From the NCBI RefSeq assembly GCF_001969365.1, contig NZ_CP019312.1, positions 62,001 to 126,000 of the forward strand: a DNA stretch of 64,000 nucleotides, given 5' to 3'. The stretch is from Tateyamaria omphalii (lineage in GTDB: Bacteria > Pseudomonadota > Alphaproteobacteria > Rhodobacterales > Rhodobacteraceae). The translations under genes were made by a program, and so were the position numbers. The notes below the pieces were generated by a model. The model searched no databases. It was not told where the DNA came from and worked only from the letters and a program-made list of their open reading frames with translations. Shown here in pieces: positions 16,815 to 26,724 of the stretch. Within the stretch, counting starts at the first letter, position 1. Every line of letters starts with the position of its first letter.

Positions 16815-17940
16815 GCGCCCTCCGCCGGTGCAGATCATGCACGATGTCCACGGTGCACGCGGCGCCGTTCATACCGGCGGTTTGGCGGGGCCGATCCGGT
16901 CCGCCCTCTGCCTTCGCGATCGCACGCAAAAGGGCATCGCCCAACAGGTCCGCTTGCCGGATCACGGCGATGCCGGGCAGCTTGCTCAACGCCCTGGCGC
17001 GCAAGGTCTGTTCCACCTCGCCCCCGTCGTCAAAGGGCACAAGGACGGCGCGTACACCGGTTTGCAGCACGTCCAGCGCCGTGTTGTAGCCGCACATGGA
17101 GACTGAGATGTCTGCCCCCATCAGCAGCTCGCGGAAGTCGGGGCGCGGCCCTTCGATGGTGACATTGGCGGGCGCCGCTTGGGACAAGGCGCTGCGCCGC
17201 GCGGCGTTCCCCCCGACCAGCAGATGCCAGGACCGGGCGGGCGCGCGTCGTGCTGACGCGAGGGCCGCGGAAAACAGGGTATCGCCCACGGCACCGCCAC
17301 CGGCACTGACGATGATGTCACCCGCAGTGTCCGCGACTTCGGTCGGTGCGGACGGTGCGACAAAGCCAGTATAGTGCAGCTTGTCTTGCAGCGCCGCGGA
17401 GACCGGCCAGCTTTCCTGCAGGGCCACGACATTCTCATCGGAATGGACCAGCACGCCGTCATAGGCGTCGCTGACAAGATCATTGGCAAATGTGACCTTC
17501 TCCGCCTTGGATGGAGGGGCGAGGATATCGCGGACCGAAGACAGGATCAGCGGTGGGGTTTGCAGCGCCTGCGCCGTGTCGAGCAAGGCCTGAAACTCGC
17601 GCTTCAGGCCGCGTCGGCCAAAGGGAAACAGCTCGGTGATCAGAACGTCGGGGGGCGTCGCACGGATGTGGGCCAGCAGCGCGTCCTTGCGCGCCTCCAG
17701 GTAAGGTGCGTCTGCCGTGACGTTGCCGTCGGTCAGAAGGTTGGAAAAATCCGTGCCGTCCGAATGCAGGGGGGGCAACTGCACGAGGGTGATACCGGTG
17801 GTATCAAAATGCGGCACGGACCGCCCGCCACTGATTACCGTAACCGTATCACCGGCGGCGGCAAAGGCACGCCCAAGCGTCAGCGCGCGGGCCAGATGGC
17901 CCGTGCCCAACAGGTGCGTGACGACGAGTGTGACCTGCAT
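16804..17940 (-). CDS. MurG-like (GT28 superfamily) glycosyltransferase
   Basis: A 378-residue GT-B type enzyme. The N-terminal loop LLGTGHLARALTLGRAF corresponds to the Gly-rich acceptor loop of MurG-like proteins; the C-terminal donor domain has IIVSAGGGAVGDTLF and SMCGYNTALDVLQTGVRAVLVPF, the nucleotide-sugar pocket. It is one of two such enzymes in the operon (the other is at 20817-22052), about as diverged from each other as separate specificities. Its start overlaps the histidine phosphatase stop by one base. Confidence 0.85.
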   Translation of the reverse strand: MQVTLVVTHLLGTGHLARALTLGRAFAAAGDTVTVISGGRSVPHFDTTGITLVQLPPLHSDGTDFSNLLTDGNVTADAPYLEARKDALLAHIRATPPDVLITELFPFGRRGLKREFQALLDTAQALQTPPLILSSVRDILAPPSKAEKVTFANDLVSDAYDGVLVHSDENVVALQESWPVSAALQDKLHYTGFVAPSAPTEVADTAGDIIVSAGGGAVGDTLFSAALASARRAPARSWHLLVGGNAARRSALSQAAPANVTIEGPRPDFRELLMGADISVSMCGYNTALDVLQTGVRAVLVPFDDGGEVEQTLRARALSKLPGIAVIRQADLLGDALLRAIAKAEGGPDRPRQTAGMNGAACTVDIVHDLHRRRAHEG

Positions 17941-18518
17941 CAGCGCCGCTCCAACCGTTCGACTTCGGGGGCGAGCGTCAGCTTATCCCCCTGAACATGA
18001 AGAACAAACAAGCGGTTGCGTTTGATGCGAAAGGGGGCGTTGCCGTGAAACGTCCACCCGGTGGCGAGGGCCAGCAGAACGCGCATTGTGCCGATATGGC
18101 AGATGGCAACCGTGTCCCGTTCCAGACTGGCAACCCAGGGTATCAAGCGCGCGCGCAGGGCGCTTGGCGGCTCGCCCCCGGGCGGGCAATAGTTCCAGCC
18201 CCAATCCTCGATGTGCCGAAAACCGCTCTCCGGATCCTTGGCCAGTTCTGCCCCATGCTGGCCTTCCAGCGTGCCCCAATTCATCTCGATCAGGCTGGGT
18301 TCGATGTGCGGTTGGCGTCCGGCCAGCAGGCGTGCCGTCTCAACCGCGCGGGCCAGAGGGCTCGACTTCAGGTCGGCGGATTGCCAGGCGGAGGGCAGAG
18401 CGAGCGCGCCCAGTTCCGCCCGTGCCACATCATCCAATGGGATGTCGCTGCGCCCCTGCAGCCGACCCTCGCGGTTCCATGCGGTGTGACCGTGGCGCAG
18501 CAGGGCAAGCCGGATCAT
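17940..18518 (-). CDS. Histidine phosphatase family protein
   Basis: A 192-residue phosphoglycerate-mutase-like phosphatase. The phosphohistidine motif is LLRHGHTAWN at residue ~8, the second conserved Arg is in SSPLARAVETARLL, the acid Glu is in SLIEMNWGTLEGQ and the second His is in AICHIGTMR. Embedded between glycosyltransferases, it may dephosphorylate a sugar-phosphate or lipid-phosphate intermediate. It overlaps both neighbours (4 bp and 1 bp). Confidence 0.87.
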   Translation of the reverse strand: MIRLALLRHGHTAWNREGRLQGRSDIPLDDVARAELGALALPSAWQSADLKSSPLARAVETARLLAGRQPHIEPSLIEMNWGTLEGQHGAELAKDPESGFRHIEDWGWNYCPPGGEPPSALRARLIPWVASLERDTVAICHIGTMRVLLALATGWTFHGNAPFRIKRNRLFVLHVQGDKLTLAPEVERLERR

Positions 18519-19582
18519 ATCGTGGCCTCGATCCCGATGCGCAGGGTGCGCGCGGCGGCGGGCAGAAGGTGATCCGCCTGCACCTTGCCGCGTGCCTCTG
18601 CCGTCGCAGCCGCGTGCAGGTCCGGCCGCGTCAGCAACTGTGTCACGCGGGCCGCCATCGCATCCGGGCCATCCGACAGTGCGGGCTGTGTCCCGGCCAC
18701 CACATCCCGCACGCCGGGCCGATCCTGGGCCACCACGGGAACCCCAGCCGCTTGCGCCTCGAGATAGGCGTAGCCGAACGCCTCATTCACGCCAGGCCAG
18801 AACAGCAGGCGTGCCCTTGCATAGTTCCGCTGCAACGCGTCCGCGGACAGGGCACCAAGCATCCGAACCCGGGCACCAAACGGCGCCATCAGATGCAAAA
18901 CCTCCGCCTGCGCGGGGCCGTCACCGGCGATGTCCAGGTGCCAGTCCAGGTCAGGGTCGAGCAGGCTCAGCGTGTCCGCGATCAAGCGATAGGACGACAG
19001 CTTGTCCCCGATACGCATCATGCCGACGCTTAACATCGGCCCGCTTTGATCCGATCGGTCAGGCAGTGTGTCAAATGGCAGGAAGGGCGGCAGGTGGATC
19101 AGCGACTGACCCGCCGGGGCATCGCGGCGCAAGGTTTCGGCATCGCGCCGCGTCACATAGAAAATCGTATGTGCATGGTCACTGGCGGCCTCTGCCGCTG
19201 CCGCAAATTCCGCCCAAGGGCCAGATAACCGTTTGCGCGCGCGCGTGCTTTCCACCTGAAGGTAGGGAATGCCCAGGGCGCGCGTCACGGCGGGCCCGAT
19301 CAGATCAGGCGCCTTGTAATAGTTGTGATAGGTCAGCCAGCAGCGCCACGTGCCTGCCTCTGCCAGTGCCAGAATACGCGCGACTTCGGCCTCTGCCTGC
19401 TGTGCCAGATCGGCCTGCACAACGCTGTCGCCGCGCCCATCGTAGATGCGCAAGCTGGATGGCATGGCGGTACCGTATCCGGCATGTTTCAAAGCGTGAA
19501 TCAAGGCCCGCGCCATGGTGCGATCGCCCGAGGGTACGGGGTGGTCCGGCGCCTTGAGCGGCGCATAAAAGGCGATGCTCAC
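18515..19582 (-). CDS. Glycosyltransferase family 4-like protein
   Basis: A 355-residue GT-B retaining-type enzyme. Typical signs are MLSVGMMRIGDKLSSYR, LDWHLDIAGDGPA, and the E-x7-E donor motif EAFGYAYLEAQAAGVPVV near residue 270. The N-terminal acceptor domain begins IAFYAPLKAPDHPVPSGDRTMAR. It probably transfers a hexose from a nucleotide sugar. ATGA overlaps on both sides fix it in the operon. No membrane segment is seen. Confidence 0.86.
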   Translation of the reverse strand: MSIAFYAPLKAPDHPVPSGDRTMARALIHALKHAGYGTAMPSSLRIYDGRGDSVVQADLAQQAEAEVARILALAEAGTWRCWLTYHNYYKAPDLIGPAVTRALGIPYLQVESTRARKRLSGPWAEFAAAAEAASDHAHTIFYVTRRDAETLRRDAPAGQSLIHLPPFLPFDTLPDRSDQSGPMLSVGMMRIGDKLSSYRLIADTLSLLDPDLDWHLDIAGDGPAQAEVLHLMAPFGARVRMLGALSADALQRNYARARLLFWPGVNEAFGYAYLEAQAAGVPVVAQDRPGVRDVVAGTQPALSDGPDAMAARVTQLLTRPDLHAAATAEARGKVQADHLLPAAARTLRIGIEATI

Positions 19583-20820
19583 ACCGTCTCCATCAAGGCG
19601 CGCAACCGCTTGGCCAGATGGTTGATGCCGGGCTGCATGGTGAATTCGGCGTGCAGCCGGGCATGGGCCGCATCAGCCAACCTAGGACCCAGGGCCGGAT
19701 CGGTTGCAACGTCCCCGATCGCTTGGGCCAGGGCCGCCGGGGCGTCGTCGCTCAGGATCCCGTGCACACCGGTGTCGATGAACTCGGGGATGGCCGAAAC
19801 GGGCGTGCTGAGGATCGGCAGTTTCTGGCTCGCCGCCTCCATCAACACGTTGGGCAGGCCATCGCGGTCGCCGTCCGCAGCCACACGGCTGGGCAAGACA
19901 AAAAGGTCGGCGGCGCGCATCGCGTCGATCACCTCGGGCTGGTCGCAGGCCCCGCGCCAGGTGATGCGCCCGGTCAGTCCCAGCCGCTCGGCATGCCCTT
20001 CCATCTCCCGTTTCAGGGCGCCGCCGCCGATATGAACCCAATGCCAGTCCAGATCCTGCGGCAGCAGGGCCAGTGCCTCAAGCAGCCGGTCAAAGCCCTT
20101 CTTCTCAACCAGACGGCCCACGGACACCATCCGAAACGGATCGCCGGGCGCGCGTGCGGCGCGCGCAGGTGGGTCAGGGAAACGAGACAGGTCCAGCCCG
20201 TGATACACAAGGTCCACAGGTGTGCCAGAGGACAGGTCGTTCAGGTGTTCGGCGCCAAAGGCGGTGCAGGTCGCGCCGAAATGCGCCCCGGCGGTCTCCG
20301 GCGACAGCTTTTCGCGCAGCTCCCATTCGGGCGAGGTCCAGATGTCCTTGGCATGGGCCGAAAACGACCACGGCACGCCGCGCAGCATGGATGTGTAACG
20401 TGTAACTGACGCAGGCGTGTGCAGGAAATGGGCGTAAAGCGCCGCCGTCCCCTCGGGCAGTTCCCGCGCCATGACGCAGGCTTGACCGAAACGGCGCACG
20501 CGGTTGCGATTGCGGTCGCGCTTCAGGTCGCGCAGGAATTGCGCCAGCGCGGGCCAGAACGTGCGTGTGCCCAACGCAGCAAAGATAGCGCGCAGGACGC
20601 GAACAGGCTCTTGATGCAGGTATTCGGGCAGATAATGCACCCGGGCGTTCAAGCGGTCGTGCAGGGGATGCGTCTTGGTGTCTGTCGGATGGCGCAGCGA
20701 CCAGATGGCAAAGTCGATGCCCGCCTCCTCCAGGGCGACCAGCTCCTGAGCGATAAAGGTCTCGGACAGACGCGGCCAGCCCTTGACCGCAATGGCAAGG
20801 CGAGGGGACGTTCGGGTCAT
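19579..20820 (-). CDS. Glycosyltransferase family 4 protein, colanic-acid WcaL-like
   Basis: A 413-residue GT4 enzyme. The N-terminus MTRTSPRLAIAVKGWPRLSETFIAQEL with a KGWPRLSETFI motif resembles exopolysaccharide transferases of the WcaL/AmsK type. The donor domain has SVGRLVEKKGFDRLL, and DRDGLPNVLMEAASQKLP carries the E-x7-E-like pair. The start at 20820 is chosen because it gives an ATGA overlap with the upstream gene and matches family N-termini; a longer frame exists but only as an overlap shadow. Confidence 0.86.
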   Translation of the reverse strand: MTRTSPRLAIAVKGWPRLSETFIAQELVALEEAGIDFAIWSLRHPTDTKTHPLHDRLNARVHYLPEYLHQEPVRVLRAIFAALGTRTFWPALAQFLRDLKRDRNRNRVRRFGQACVMARELPEGTAALYAHFLHTPASVTRYTSMLRGVPWSFSAHAKDIWTSPEWELREKLSPETAGAHFGATCTAFGAEHLNDLSSGTPVDLVYHGLDLSRFPDPPARAARAPGDPFRMVSVGRLVEKKGFDRLLEALALLPQDLDWHWVHIGGGALKREMEGHAERLGLTGRITWRGACDQPEVIDAMRAADLFVLPSRVAADGDRDGLPNVLMEAASQKLPILSTPVSAIPEFIDTGVHGILSDDAPAALAQAIGDVATDPALGPRLADAAHARLHAEFTMQPGINHLAKRLRALMETV

Positions 20821-22052
20821 TCGGCGGCGTCGTTCAGCGGTTGCTGCATCAGCGCCTGGGCACGGGCAATCACGACCTCCAGCCCGTCGAGCAGCCCGTC
20901 GGCGCCCGCCTCGGATGGGCGTTTCTGGCTGGGCAGGGCGCGAATGGCATCGACCATAGCCGTCGTCGTCAAACCCTCGCGGAACCGGTCGAGGTTGCGG
21001 ACCAGGCCCAACTCCTCGGCCCGGTGGGCCCGGATCCACTGTTCCAGCCGCGGGCGCGTGCGCGGCACGATCACCGCGCGCTGATCGAAGGACAGAAGTT
21101 CACAGAAGGTGTTGTACCCCCCCATGCAGATCACGCCCTGCGCGGCTGCAAAAAGCGGCTCGATCTTGCTGTCGAACCCGGTCGAGGTGACACGCCCCCC
21201 CAGCGCGTCCACGCGCGCCTCGAACCGCTCGCGCACCTCGCCGGTCAGGAACGGGCCGTAGACAAGTACCGCGTGGGGGCCAAGGTCGGGATCCTGCTCG
21301 TAGGCGGACAGCACCAGATCGACCATCGCCGCTCCGTCGCCACCGCCGCCCGGCGTCACCAGGATATAGGGCGTGTCGGGCACCTCGGCCGCATCCACGA
21401 TGCTGCGGCGTAAATAGCCGGTCCAGACGGTCCGCGCCCGCGCCGCGTCCGACAAGGGCAGGCCTTGCGTAGGGTCATAGACCGACCGCATGCCGTAAAC
21501 CCAGATCTCGTCATAATACGCCTCTGCGGCGGTCACGGCCCCTTTCCGCTCCCATTCGGCGGCCAACACGTCGGGTTCGTCCAGAACATCGCGCAAGCCC
21601 AGTACGATCCTGGTCCGACGGTTCTGGCGCAGCCGGTCCAGCGTGTCGGTCAGCTCACCGCGAAATCCGGTGGGTTCCTTGTCAACGATCAGCAGATCGG
21701 GCTCGTACTGTTCGATGGTCGAGGTGATCAGGGCAGAGCGCAGGGCGGTTGTCGCCTCGATATCCATCCCCTCGGTCTGGCTGGCATAGGTTCCGTCGGC
21801 CAATTTCTTGACGCCGGGCAGGCGCACATGGTCCACCGCCGGGGGAAAGGTAAAGCGCCCGGCCACCGGGCTGCCAGTGAGGATGATCGCGCTTTCAGCC
21901 ACACCAGACTGGGTCAGGGCCGAGGCAAGCGCACGGCTGCGCCGCAAATGGCCCAGGCCGAACGTGTCATGGCTGTACAGCACCACACGGCCCGTACAGC
22001 CGCCGCCCGCCATCATGATTGAGGAATTGGATTGGCCCATTGTCGTCGTCAT
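20817..22052 (-). CDS. MurG-like (GT28 superfamily) glycosyltransferase, first gene of glycan operon
   Basis: A 411-residue enzyme with the MurG-like loop VVLYSHDTFGLGHLRRSRAL at the N-terminus and, at the donor side, YILVTPGGGGDGAAMVDLV and GVICMGGYNTFCELLSFDQRAVIVP. The start at 22052 is preferred because GGGATGGGAA stands directly upstream; MGQSNSS (22040) is an alternative. Being first, its upstream gap (22053-22318, shared with the divergent MscS gene) must hold the operon promoter; a repeated aaggtcaca/aaggtcaa word near 22131-22148 could be part of it. Confidence 0.85.
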   Translation of the reverse strand: MTTTMGQSNSSIMMAGGGCTGRVVLYSHDTFGLGHLRRSRALASALTQSGVAESAIILTGSPVAGRFTFPPAVDHVRLPGVKKLADGTYASQTEGMDIEATTALRSALITSTIEQYEPDLLIVDKEPTGFRGELTDTLDRLRQNRRTRIVLGLRDVLDEPDVLAAEWERKGAVTAAEAYYDEIWVYGMRSVYDPTQGLPLSDAARARTVWTGYLRRSIVDAAEVPDTPYILVTPGGGGDGAAMVDLVLSAYEQDPDLGPHAVLVYGPFLTGEVRERFEARVDALGGRVTSTGFDSKIEPLFAAAQGVICMGGYNTFCELLSFDQRAVIVPRTRPRLEQWIRAHRAEELGLVRNLDRFREGLTTTAMVDAIRALPSQKRPSEAGADGLLDGLEVVIARAQALMQQPLNDAAE

Positions 22053-22318
22053 TTCCCATCCCAGCGCAGACGATGCCATATCCCGCGCCCAGAGTCGTTC
22101 TGAGCCGTATAGCACAGTGTATCGGTTGACCAAGGTCACAAAGGTCAATTCCGGTCGCAATCGCGCAACGTGTGATGCGCTATCGCAAATATAGCGCAGT
22201 GTGCACCGCATTGCTGCAGATCAGGGATCGCGTGTGTTCAACTCTGAGTAGGCCAATTGTCACCGGCGGTGCGGTCGCGTAGCGTTTGCGCACTCTGACA
22301 GTGCGACGGCATTTCCTT

Positions 22319-24652
22319 ATGACACATCTTTTTCTTCGGGTTCTCGCGCTGGTTTTGCTGATGGTCACGCTGGCAAGCGCACATATGGCGTCGGCGCAGG
22401 GGCTTGGTAGCCTGTTGCCCGGCGCCGGGTCCGCCGACAAGGCCAGCACGGATTTGTCCGAGGCAATTGAAACGGCAGCGGAAAACGGTGTCAGCGTAAT
22501 CGTGATCGACAGTGATGGGCGGGTTGTGACCCAAGGCGGGTCGGCACCGGCGCCGAACGAGACACCGGGCAGCGGCACGACCCTGATGGCCATTCAGGAT
22601 GACGCGGTGGCCTTTCGATCCGTCCTTGTCGACAGGCTTCTGAACCTGCCCGTCGCATTCAACGAAGTCATTTACATCCTGCGTTTCACCAGCCCGGATG
22701 GGACAATATTCGCCTATGTCCGGGCGCTGCTGATCAGCCTCGCGCTCTTTGCAGTCGGCATGGTGTTCGAGTCGCAGGTGTTCGGAAAACGTATCGTGAA
22801 ACGCTTTGTCGTGGCGCGCATCGCGGCACAGCCCGACGGCTATGTCGAAAAGATGCCGTTCCTGGTCTTTCGCTTCTTCATGGGGGTGGTGGGCACGCTG
22901 GTGTCGATGGCGGTGGCTTACATCCTGGGCGGCCTGATCTTTGGCGCGCTCGAAGATGCGGCGATGCAGTTCACGGTCACGCTGATCAATATCGGGTACT
23001 TCCTGGCACGGGTCGTCGCCGGGCTATGGCGGATGATCCTGTCGCCATACCTGCCCCAATACCGCATTCCGCTGTTCAATGATCACGACGCGCGCAAGCT
23101 GCATCTTTGGCTATCGGCCGTCACGGCTTTCGGGTTCTTTGCCATCCTCTTTGGCATCTGGATCGAGGAGTTGGGCCTCAACAGTGAGGTCCACGTCTTT
23201 CTTTTCTCGCTTCTGAGCCTGCTGGTGATGGTTCTGAACATCGCCCTTGTCGCGGCCAACGGTCGGGCGATCACCGGCGCGATCCTGAATGGCAAGGCCC
23301 CCGCAGATGCCACTTGGGTCCTGCGCACGCTGGCGCGGGTCTGGGCGCCCATGGCGGTTCTGTATTTCCTGTTTGCATGGGGCGATCAGACCTACCACCT
23401 GGTGATCGGCGATCCGCTGGGCGTACCGCTTCTGGCGGCGGCCTGGGGCATTCTGACCACGATCCTTGTGGTGTACGGCGTCATCAATTTCTTTATCGAG
23501 CGCAGCTTTGCCCGTGCCCGGCAGGCTCGGGAATACAATGTTCGGGCCGAGGTCGCGCCGATGCCCGACCACCACGTCTCTGCCGCCGCCGGAGCCCCCC
23601 GCCTGACCACGTTCGAGGAGCTGTCCCAACGGGTCGCCGGCATCCTCGCCTTTGTTGCGGGCATCTATGCCTTTGTTACGATCTGGAGCCCCGACACCAA
23701 CATGATGGGCGACAGATGGACCGACCGGCTGCTCGACATCATCGTGGTCCTGTTCATCGGCTACATTACCTACAATGCGTTCCGCATCTGGATCGACGGC
23801 AAGATCCGCGAGGAGCAGGGCGACATACAGGAAGCCGAGCTTGGCGACGAAGGCGGCGGGTCGTCGGCCACGCGTCTGGCCACCTTGCTGCCGCTCTTTC
23901 GCAATGTCGTCCTGATCGTCATCATCCTGTCGATCCTGCTGATCGCGCTGATGGAGATGGGTGTGAATGTCGGTCCGCTCTTTGCGGGCGCGGGCATCGT
24001 CGGCGTGGCCATCGGCTTTGGCTCGCAATCGCTGGTGCGCGACATCTTTTCCGGCGCGTTCTTTCTGTTCGACGACGCGTTTCGCAAGGGCGAATACATC
24101 GACGTGGGCGGGGTCAAGGGCACGGTCGAAAACATCAGCGTGCGCAGCTTCCAATTGCGCCACCACTTGGGCGCGCTGCACACCATCCCCTTTGGCGAAA
24201 TCCAGGTGCTGACCAATTATTCGCGCGACTGGGTGATCATGAAACTGCCCCTGCGCGTGACCTATGACACGGATGTGGAACTCGTCCGCAAGCTGATCAA
24301 GAAGCTGGGCGTGGAACTGCTGGATGATCCGGTCATCGGCGACAATTTCATCCAGCCGCTGAAATCCCAGGGCGTGATCGAGATGCAGGACAGCGCCATG
24401 ATCATACGGGTCAAGTTCATGACCAAGCCTGGCGACCAGTGGCTTGTGCGCAAGAAGGTGTACGAGGACATCCGCGCCCTGTTCGAACGCGAAGGCATCA
24501 AGTTCGCTCACCGCGAAGTGACCGTGCGGCTGGCCGATGGCAAGGCAGAAGAGCTGAGCGAGGATGACCGCAAGGCGATCACGGCAGCGGCGCAGGCCTC
24601 GATTGAAGAAGAGCTTATGGAAGACGCCGCCGAAACGGGTGACGACAGATAA
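22319..24652 (+). CDS. MscS-family mechanosensitive ion channel with large N-terminal membrane region
   Basis: A 777-residue inner-membrane protein. A signal-like segment (MTHLFLRVLALVLLMVTLASA) and a periplasmic domain of about 100 residues are followed by roughly ten hydrophobic helices. The MscS core near residues 550-680 has the pore helix GAGIVGVAIGFGSQSLVRD and FDDAFRKGEYIDVGGVKGTVE, then a cytoplasmic beta/alpha-beta vestibule ending in a charged Glu-rich tail. It is much longer than MscS (about 290 residues), similar in plan to YnaI/YbiO-type channels. The ATG at 22319 is preferred; a TTG 33 bases upstream would lengthen the protein slightly. It releases solutes under osmotic downshock. 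Confidence 0.9.
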   Translation: MTHLFLRVLALVLLMVTLASAHMASAQGLGSLLPGAGSADKASTDLSEAIETAAENGVSVIVIDSDGRVVTQGGSAPAPNETPGSGTTLMAIQDDAVAFRSVLVDRLLNLPVAFNEVIYILRFTSPDGTIFAYVRALLISLALFAVGMVFESQVFGKRIVKRFVVARIAAQPDGYVEKMPFLVFRFFMGVVGTLVSMAVAYILGGLIFGALEDAAMQFTVTLINIGYFLARVVAGLWRMILSPYLPQYRIPLFNDHDARKLHLWLSAVTAFGFFAILFGIWIEELGLNSEVHVFLFSLLSLLVMVLNIALVAANGRAITGAILNGKAPADATWVLRTLARVWAPMAVLYFLFAWGDQTYHLVIGDPLGVPLLAAAWGILTTILVVYGVINFFIERSFARARQAREYNVRAEVAPMPDHHVSAAAGAPRLTTFEELSQRVAGILAFVAGIYAFVTIWSPDTNMMGDRWTDRLLDIIVVLFIGYITYNAFRIWIDGKIREEQGDIQEAELGDEGGGSSATRLATLLPLFRNVVLIVIILSILLIALMEMGVNVGPLFAGAGIVGVAIGFGSQSLVRDIFSGAFFLFDDAFRKGEYIDVGGVKGTVENISVRSFQLRHHLGALHTIPFGEIQVLTNYSRDWVIMKLPLRVTYDTDVELVRKLIKKLGVELLDDPVIGDNFIQPLKSQGVIEMQDSAMIIRVKFMTKPGDQWLVRKKVYEDIRALFEREGIKFAHREVTVRLADGKAEELSEDDRKAITAAAQASIEEELMEDAAETGDDR

Positions 24653-24731
24653 AGCCTCTCGACACCGGGCGCGAAAGGGCATAGGCGCGCAGGCTTGGTG
24701 ACTGAACCGCCCTTTGCACAGGACACACCCC

Positions 24732-26699
24732 GTGATCGCTCCCCTTCAAGCTGCGCTGACCGCGCGCGGCTATACCGACCTGACACCCGTCCAAACCGCC
24801 GTAACTGATCCCGCGTTGGTGGAGGCCGATCTGTTGGTCTCGGCCCAGACCGGGTCGGGCAAGACGGTCGGTTTCGGGCTTGCCCTGGGGCCGACATTGC
24901 TGGGGGACGAGCCGCTCTTTGAACTGGCGTCGGCGCCGCTTGCTCTCGTGATTGCGCCCACACGGGAACTGGCGCTGCAGGTCAAACGCGAACTCGGCTG
25001 GCTCTACGGCGAAACGGGTGCCGTCATGGCGTCCTGCGTGGGTGGCATGGACATGCGCGACGAACGGCGCGCGCTGGCCCGTGGGGCGCATTTCGTCGTG
25101 GCCACGCCGGGCCGCCTGCGCGACCACATCATGCGCGGGTCCATCGACCTGACGGCGATCCGGGGCGTGGTGCTCGACGAAGCGGACGAGATGCTGGACC
25201 TTGGCTTTCGCGAGGATCTGGAGTTCATCCTGGGCGAATGCCCCGACACGCGACGGACGCTTCTGTTTTCGGCCACCGTGCCGGCCCAGATTGCGCGGCT
25301 GGCCCAAACCTATCAGAAAGACGCCGTGCGCGTTGCCACCACCACGGGCGAACGCCAGCACGCCGACATCTCCTATCAGGCGATGATGGTCGCCAACCAC
25401 GACGCCGAAAACGCGATCATCAACATCCTGCGCTATCACGAAGCGCCCAATGCCATCGTGTTCTGCAACACGCGGGCCATGGTCAACCGGGTGACGACGC
25501 GCCTGTCGAACCGCGGCTTTCCTGTCGTGGCGCTGTCGGGCGAGTTGACGCAATCGGAACGCACCAACGCGCTGCAATCCATGCGCGACGGGCGGGCGCG
25601 GGTCTGCGTGGCCACCGATGTTGCGGCCCGTGGCATTGACCTGCCCAATCTCGACCTGGTGGTCCATGCCGAACTGCCCTCGAATTTCGAAACCTTGCTG
25701 CACCGTTCGGGTCGCACCGGGCGGGCGGGACGCAAGGGGACGAGCGCCCTGATCGTCACGCCCAAGGTCCGGTCCAAGGCCCTGCGCGTTCTCAAGGGTG
25801 CCAAGCTGGAAGCCGACTGGGTCGACGCCCCCTCTGCCGATGCCGTCCGCGCGCAGGATGAGGTGCGGCTCTTCAGCGATCCCATGTGGAGCGACCCGGT
25901 GACAGAGGGCGAGGCGGACATGGTCGCCAAGCTGGCGGCTGGCTTCTCCGCCGAACAACTGGCCGTCGCGCTTCTGCGCATCCAGGGCCAACGCCACTCC
26001 GCTCCCGAACATCTGTCTGCCGTCACGGGCGACAAGGCGCCCAAGCAACGCGCGCCGTTTGGACCCAGCGTCTGGTTCTCCGTCACCGGCGGGCAGGATG
26101 ACGGGGTCGAGGTGCGTCGGCTTCTGCCGATCCTGTGCAACGCGGGCGACATCACCAAGGACGACATCGGCGCCATCCGCATCACCGCCGACACCTCTTA
26201 TGTCGAGTTGAAAGCCGACAGCGCGGATGGCTTCATCCAAGCGCTCGGCCCGTCCATGCAGGTCGAAGGCGGCGCAACCGTTACCCGGCTGAACGGTGTG
26301 CCGGACGCAGCCAGCCAACCCAAGCCGCGCTTTGCGCCCAAGCCGAAACCGGCGGGCAAGCGCGTGTGGGACGACACCCGCCCCACGACACCCAAACGCA
26401 AGCCCAGGGCCGATGCGGCCCCCACCGAGTGGAACGACGATCCGGCCCCGCGCCCGCGTAAACCCAAGCCGGGCGCCAAACCCACCGGCACACCGCGCGC
26501 ACCCAAAGCGGCCACACAGCTTGAAAAGGCGATCAAGGACGGCAGCGTCACGACCCCGAAAAAGCCGCGCCACAAGGCAACCGGCAAGGGCAAGCCGACG
26601 GGCGGCAGCCCCAAGGTCGGCAAGTTCAACAGCAAAAAGAACAAGGCGCGCCGCGCAGCCACCCAAGGTGGCACGCAACCGCCCCGGCGCAAATCGTAA
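24732..26699 (+). CDS. DEAD-box RNA helicase, CsdA/DeaD type with DbpA-like RNA-binding domain
   Basis: A 655-residue helicase. Motifs in order: Q-motif TPVQTAV, Walker A SAQTGSGKT, Ia PTRELALQV, II VLDEADEMLD, III LLFSATVPAQ, V ATDVAARGIDLP and VI HRSGRTGRAG. A DbpA-type RNA-binding domain follows at about residues 440-510 (SVWFSVTGGQDDGVEVRRLLPIL), then a Lys/Pro/Arg-rich disordered tail. The role is likely ribosome assembly or cold-shock RNA remodelling. The start is taken as GTG at 24732 with AGGA upstream; a TTG six codons earlier has no ribosome site. The stop lies within a GTAAGGCG palindrome. Confidence 0.92.
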   Translation: MIAPLQAALTARGYTDLTPVQTAVTDPALVEADLLVSAQTGSGKTVGFGLALGPTLLGDEPLFELASAPLALVIAPTRELALQVKRELGWLYGETGAVMASCVGGMDMRDERRALARGAHFVVATPGRLRDHIMRGSIDLTAIRGVVLDEADEMLDLGFREDLEFILGECPDTRRTLLFSATVPAQIARLAQTYQKDAVRVATTTGERQHADISYQAMMVANHDAENAIINILRYHEAPNAIVFCNTRAMVNRVTTRLSNRGFPVVALSGELTQSERTNALQSMRDGRARVCVATDVAARGIDLPNLDLVVHAELPSNFETLLHRSGRTGRAGRKGTSALIVTPKVRSKALRVLKGAKLEADWVDAPSADAVRAQDEVRLFSDPMWSDPVTEGEADMVAKLAAGFSAEQLAVALLRIQGQRHSAPEHLSAVTGDKAPKQRAPFGPSVWFSVTGGQDDGVEVRRLLPILCNAGDITKDDIGAIRITADTSYVELKADSADGFIQALGPSMQVEGGATVTRLNGVPDAASQPKPRFAPKPKPAGKRVWDDTRPTTPKRKPRADAAPTEWNDDPAPRPRKPKPGAKPTGTPRAPKAATQLEKAIKDGSVTTPKKPRHKATGKGKPTGGSPKVGKFNSKKNKARRAATQGGTQPPRRKS

Positions 26700-26717
26700 G
26701 GCGGATCCCGATCCGCC
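26696..26717. repeat. GTAAGGCG-family palindrome, single module
   Basis: gtaaggcggatcccgatcc plus gcc: identical over 22 bases to the left module of the element at 4654-4700, and again placed so that its TAA is the stop codon of the upstream gene. It lies between convergent genes and may work as a bidirectional 3' hairpin. Confidence 0.75.
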
Positions 26718-26724
26718 CAAGCCA

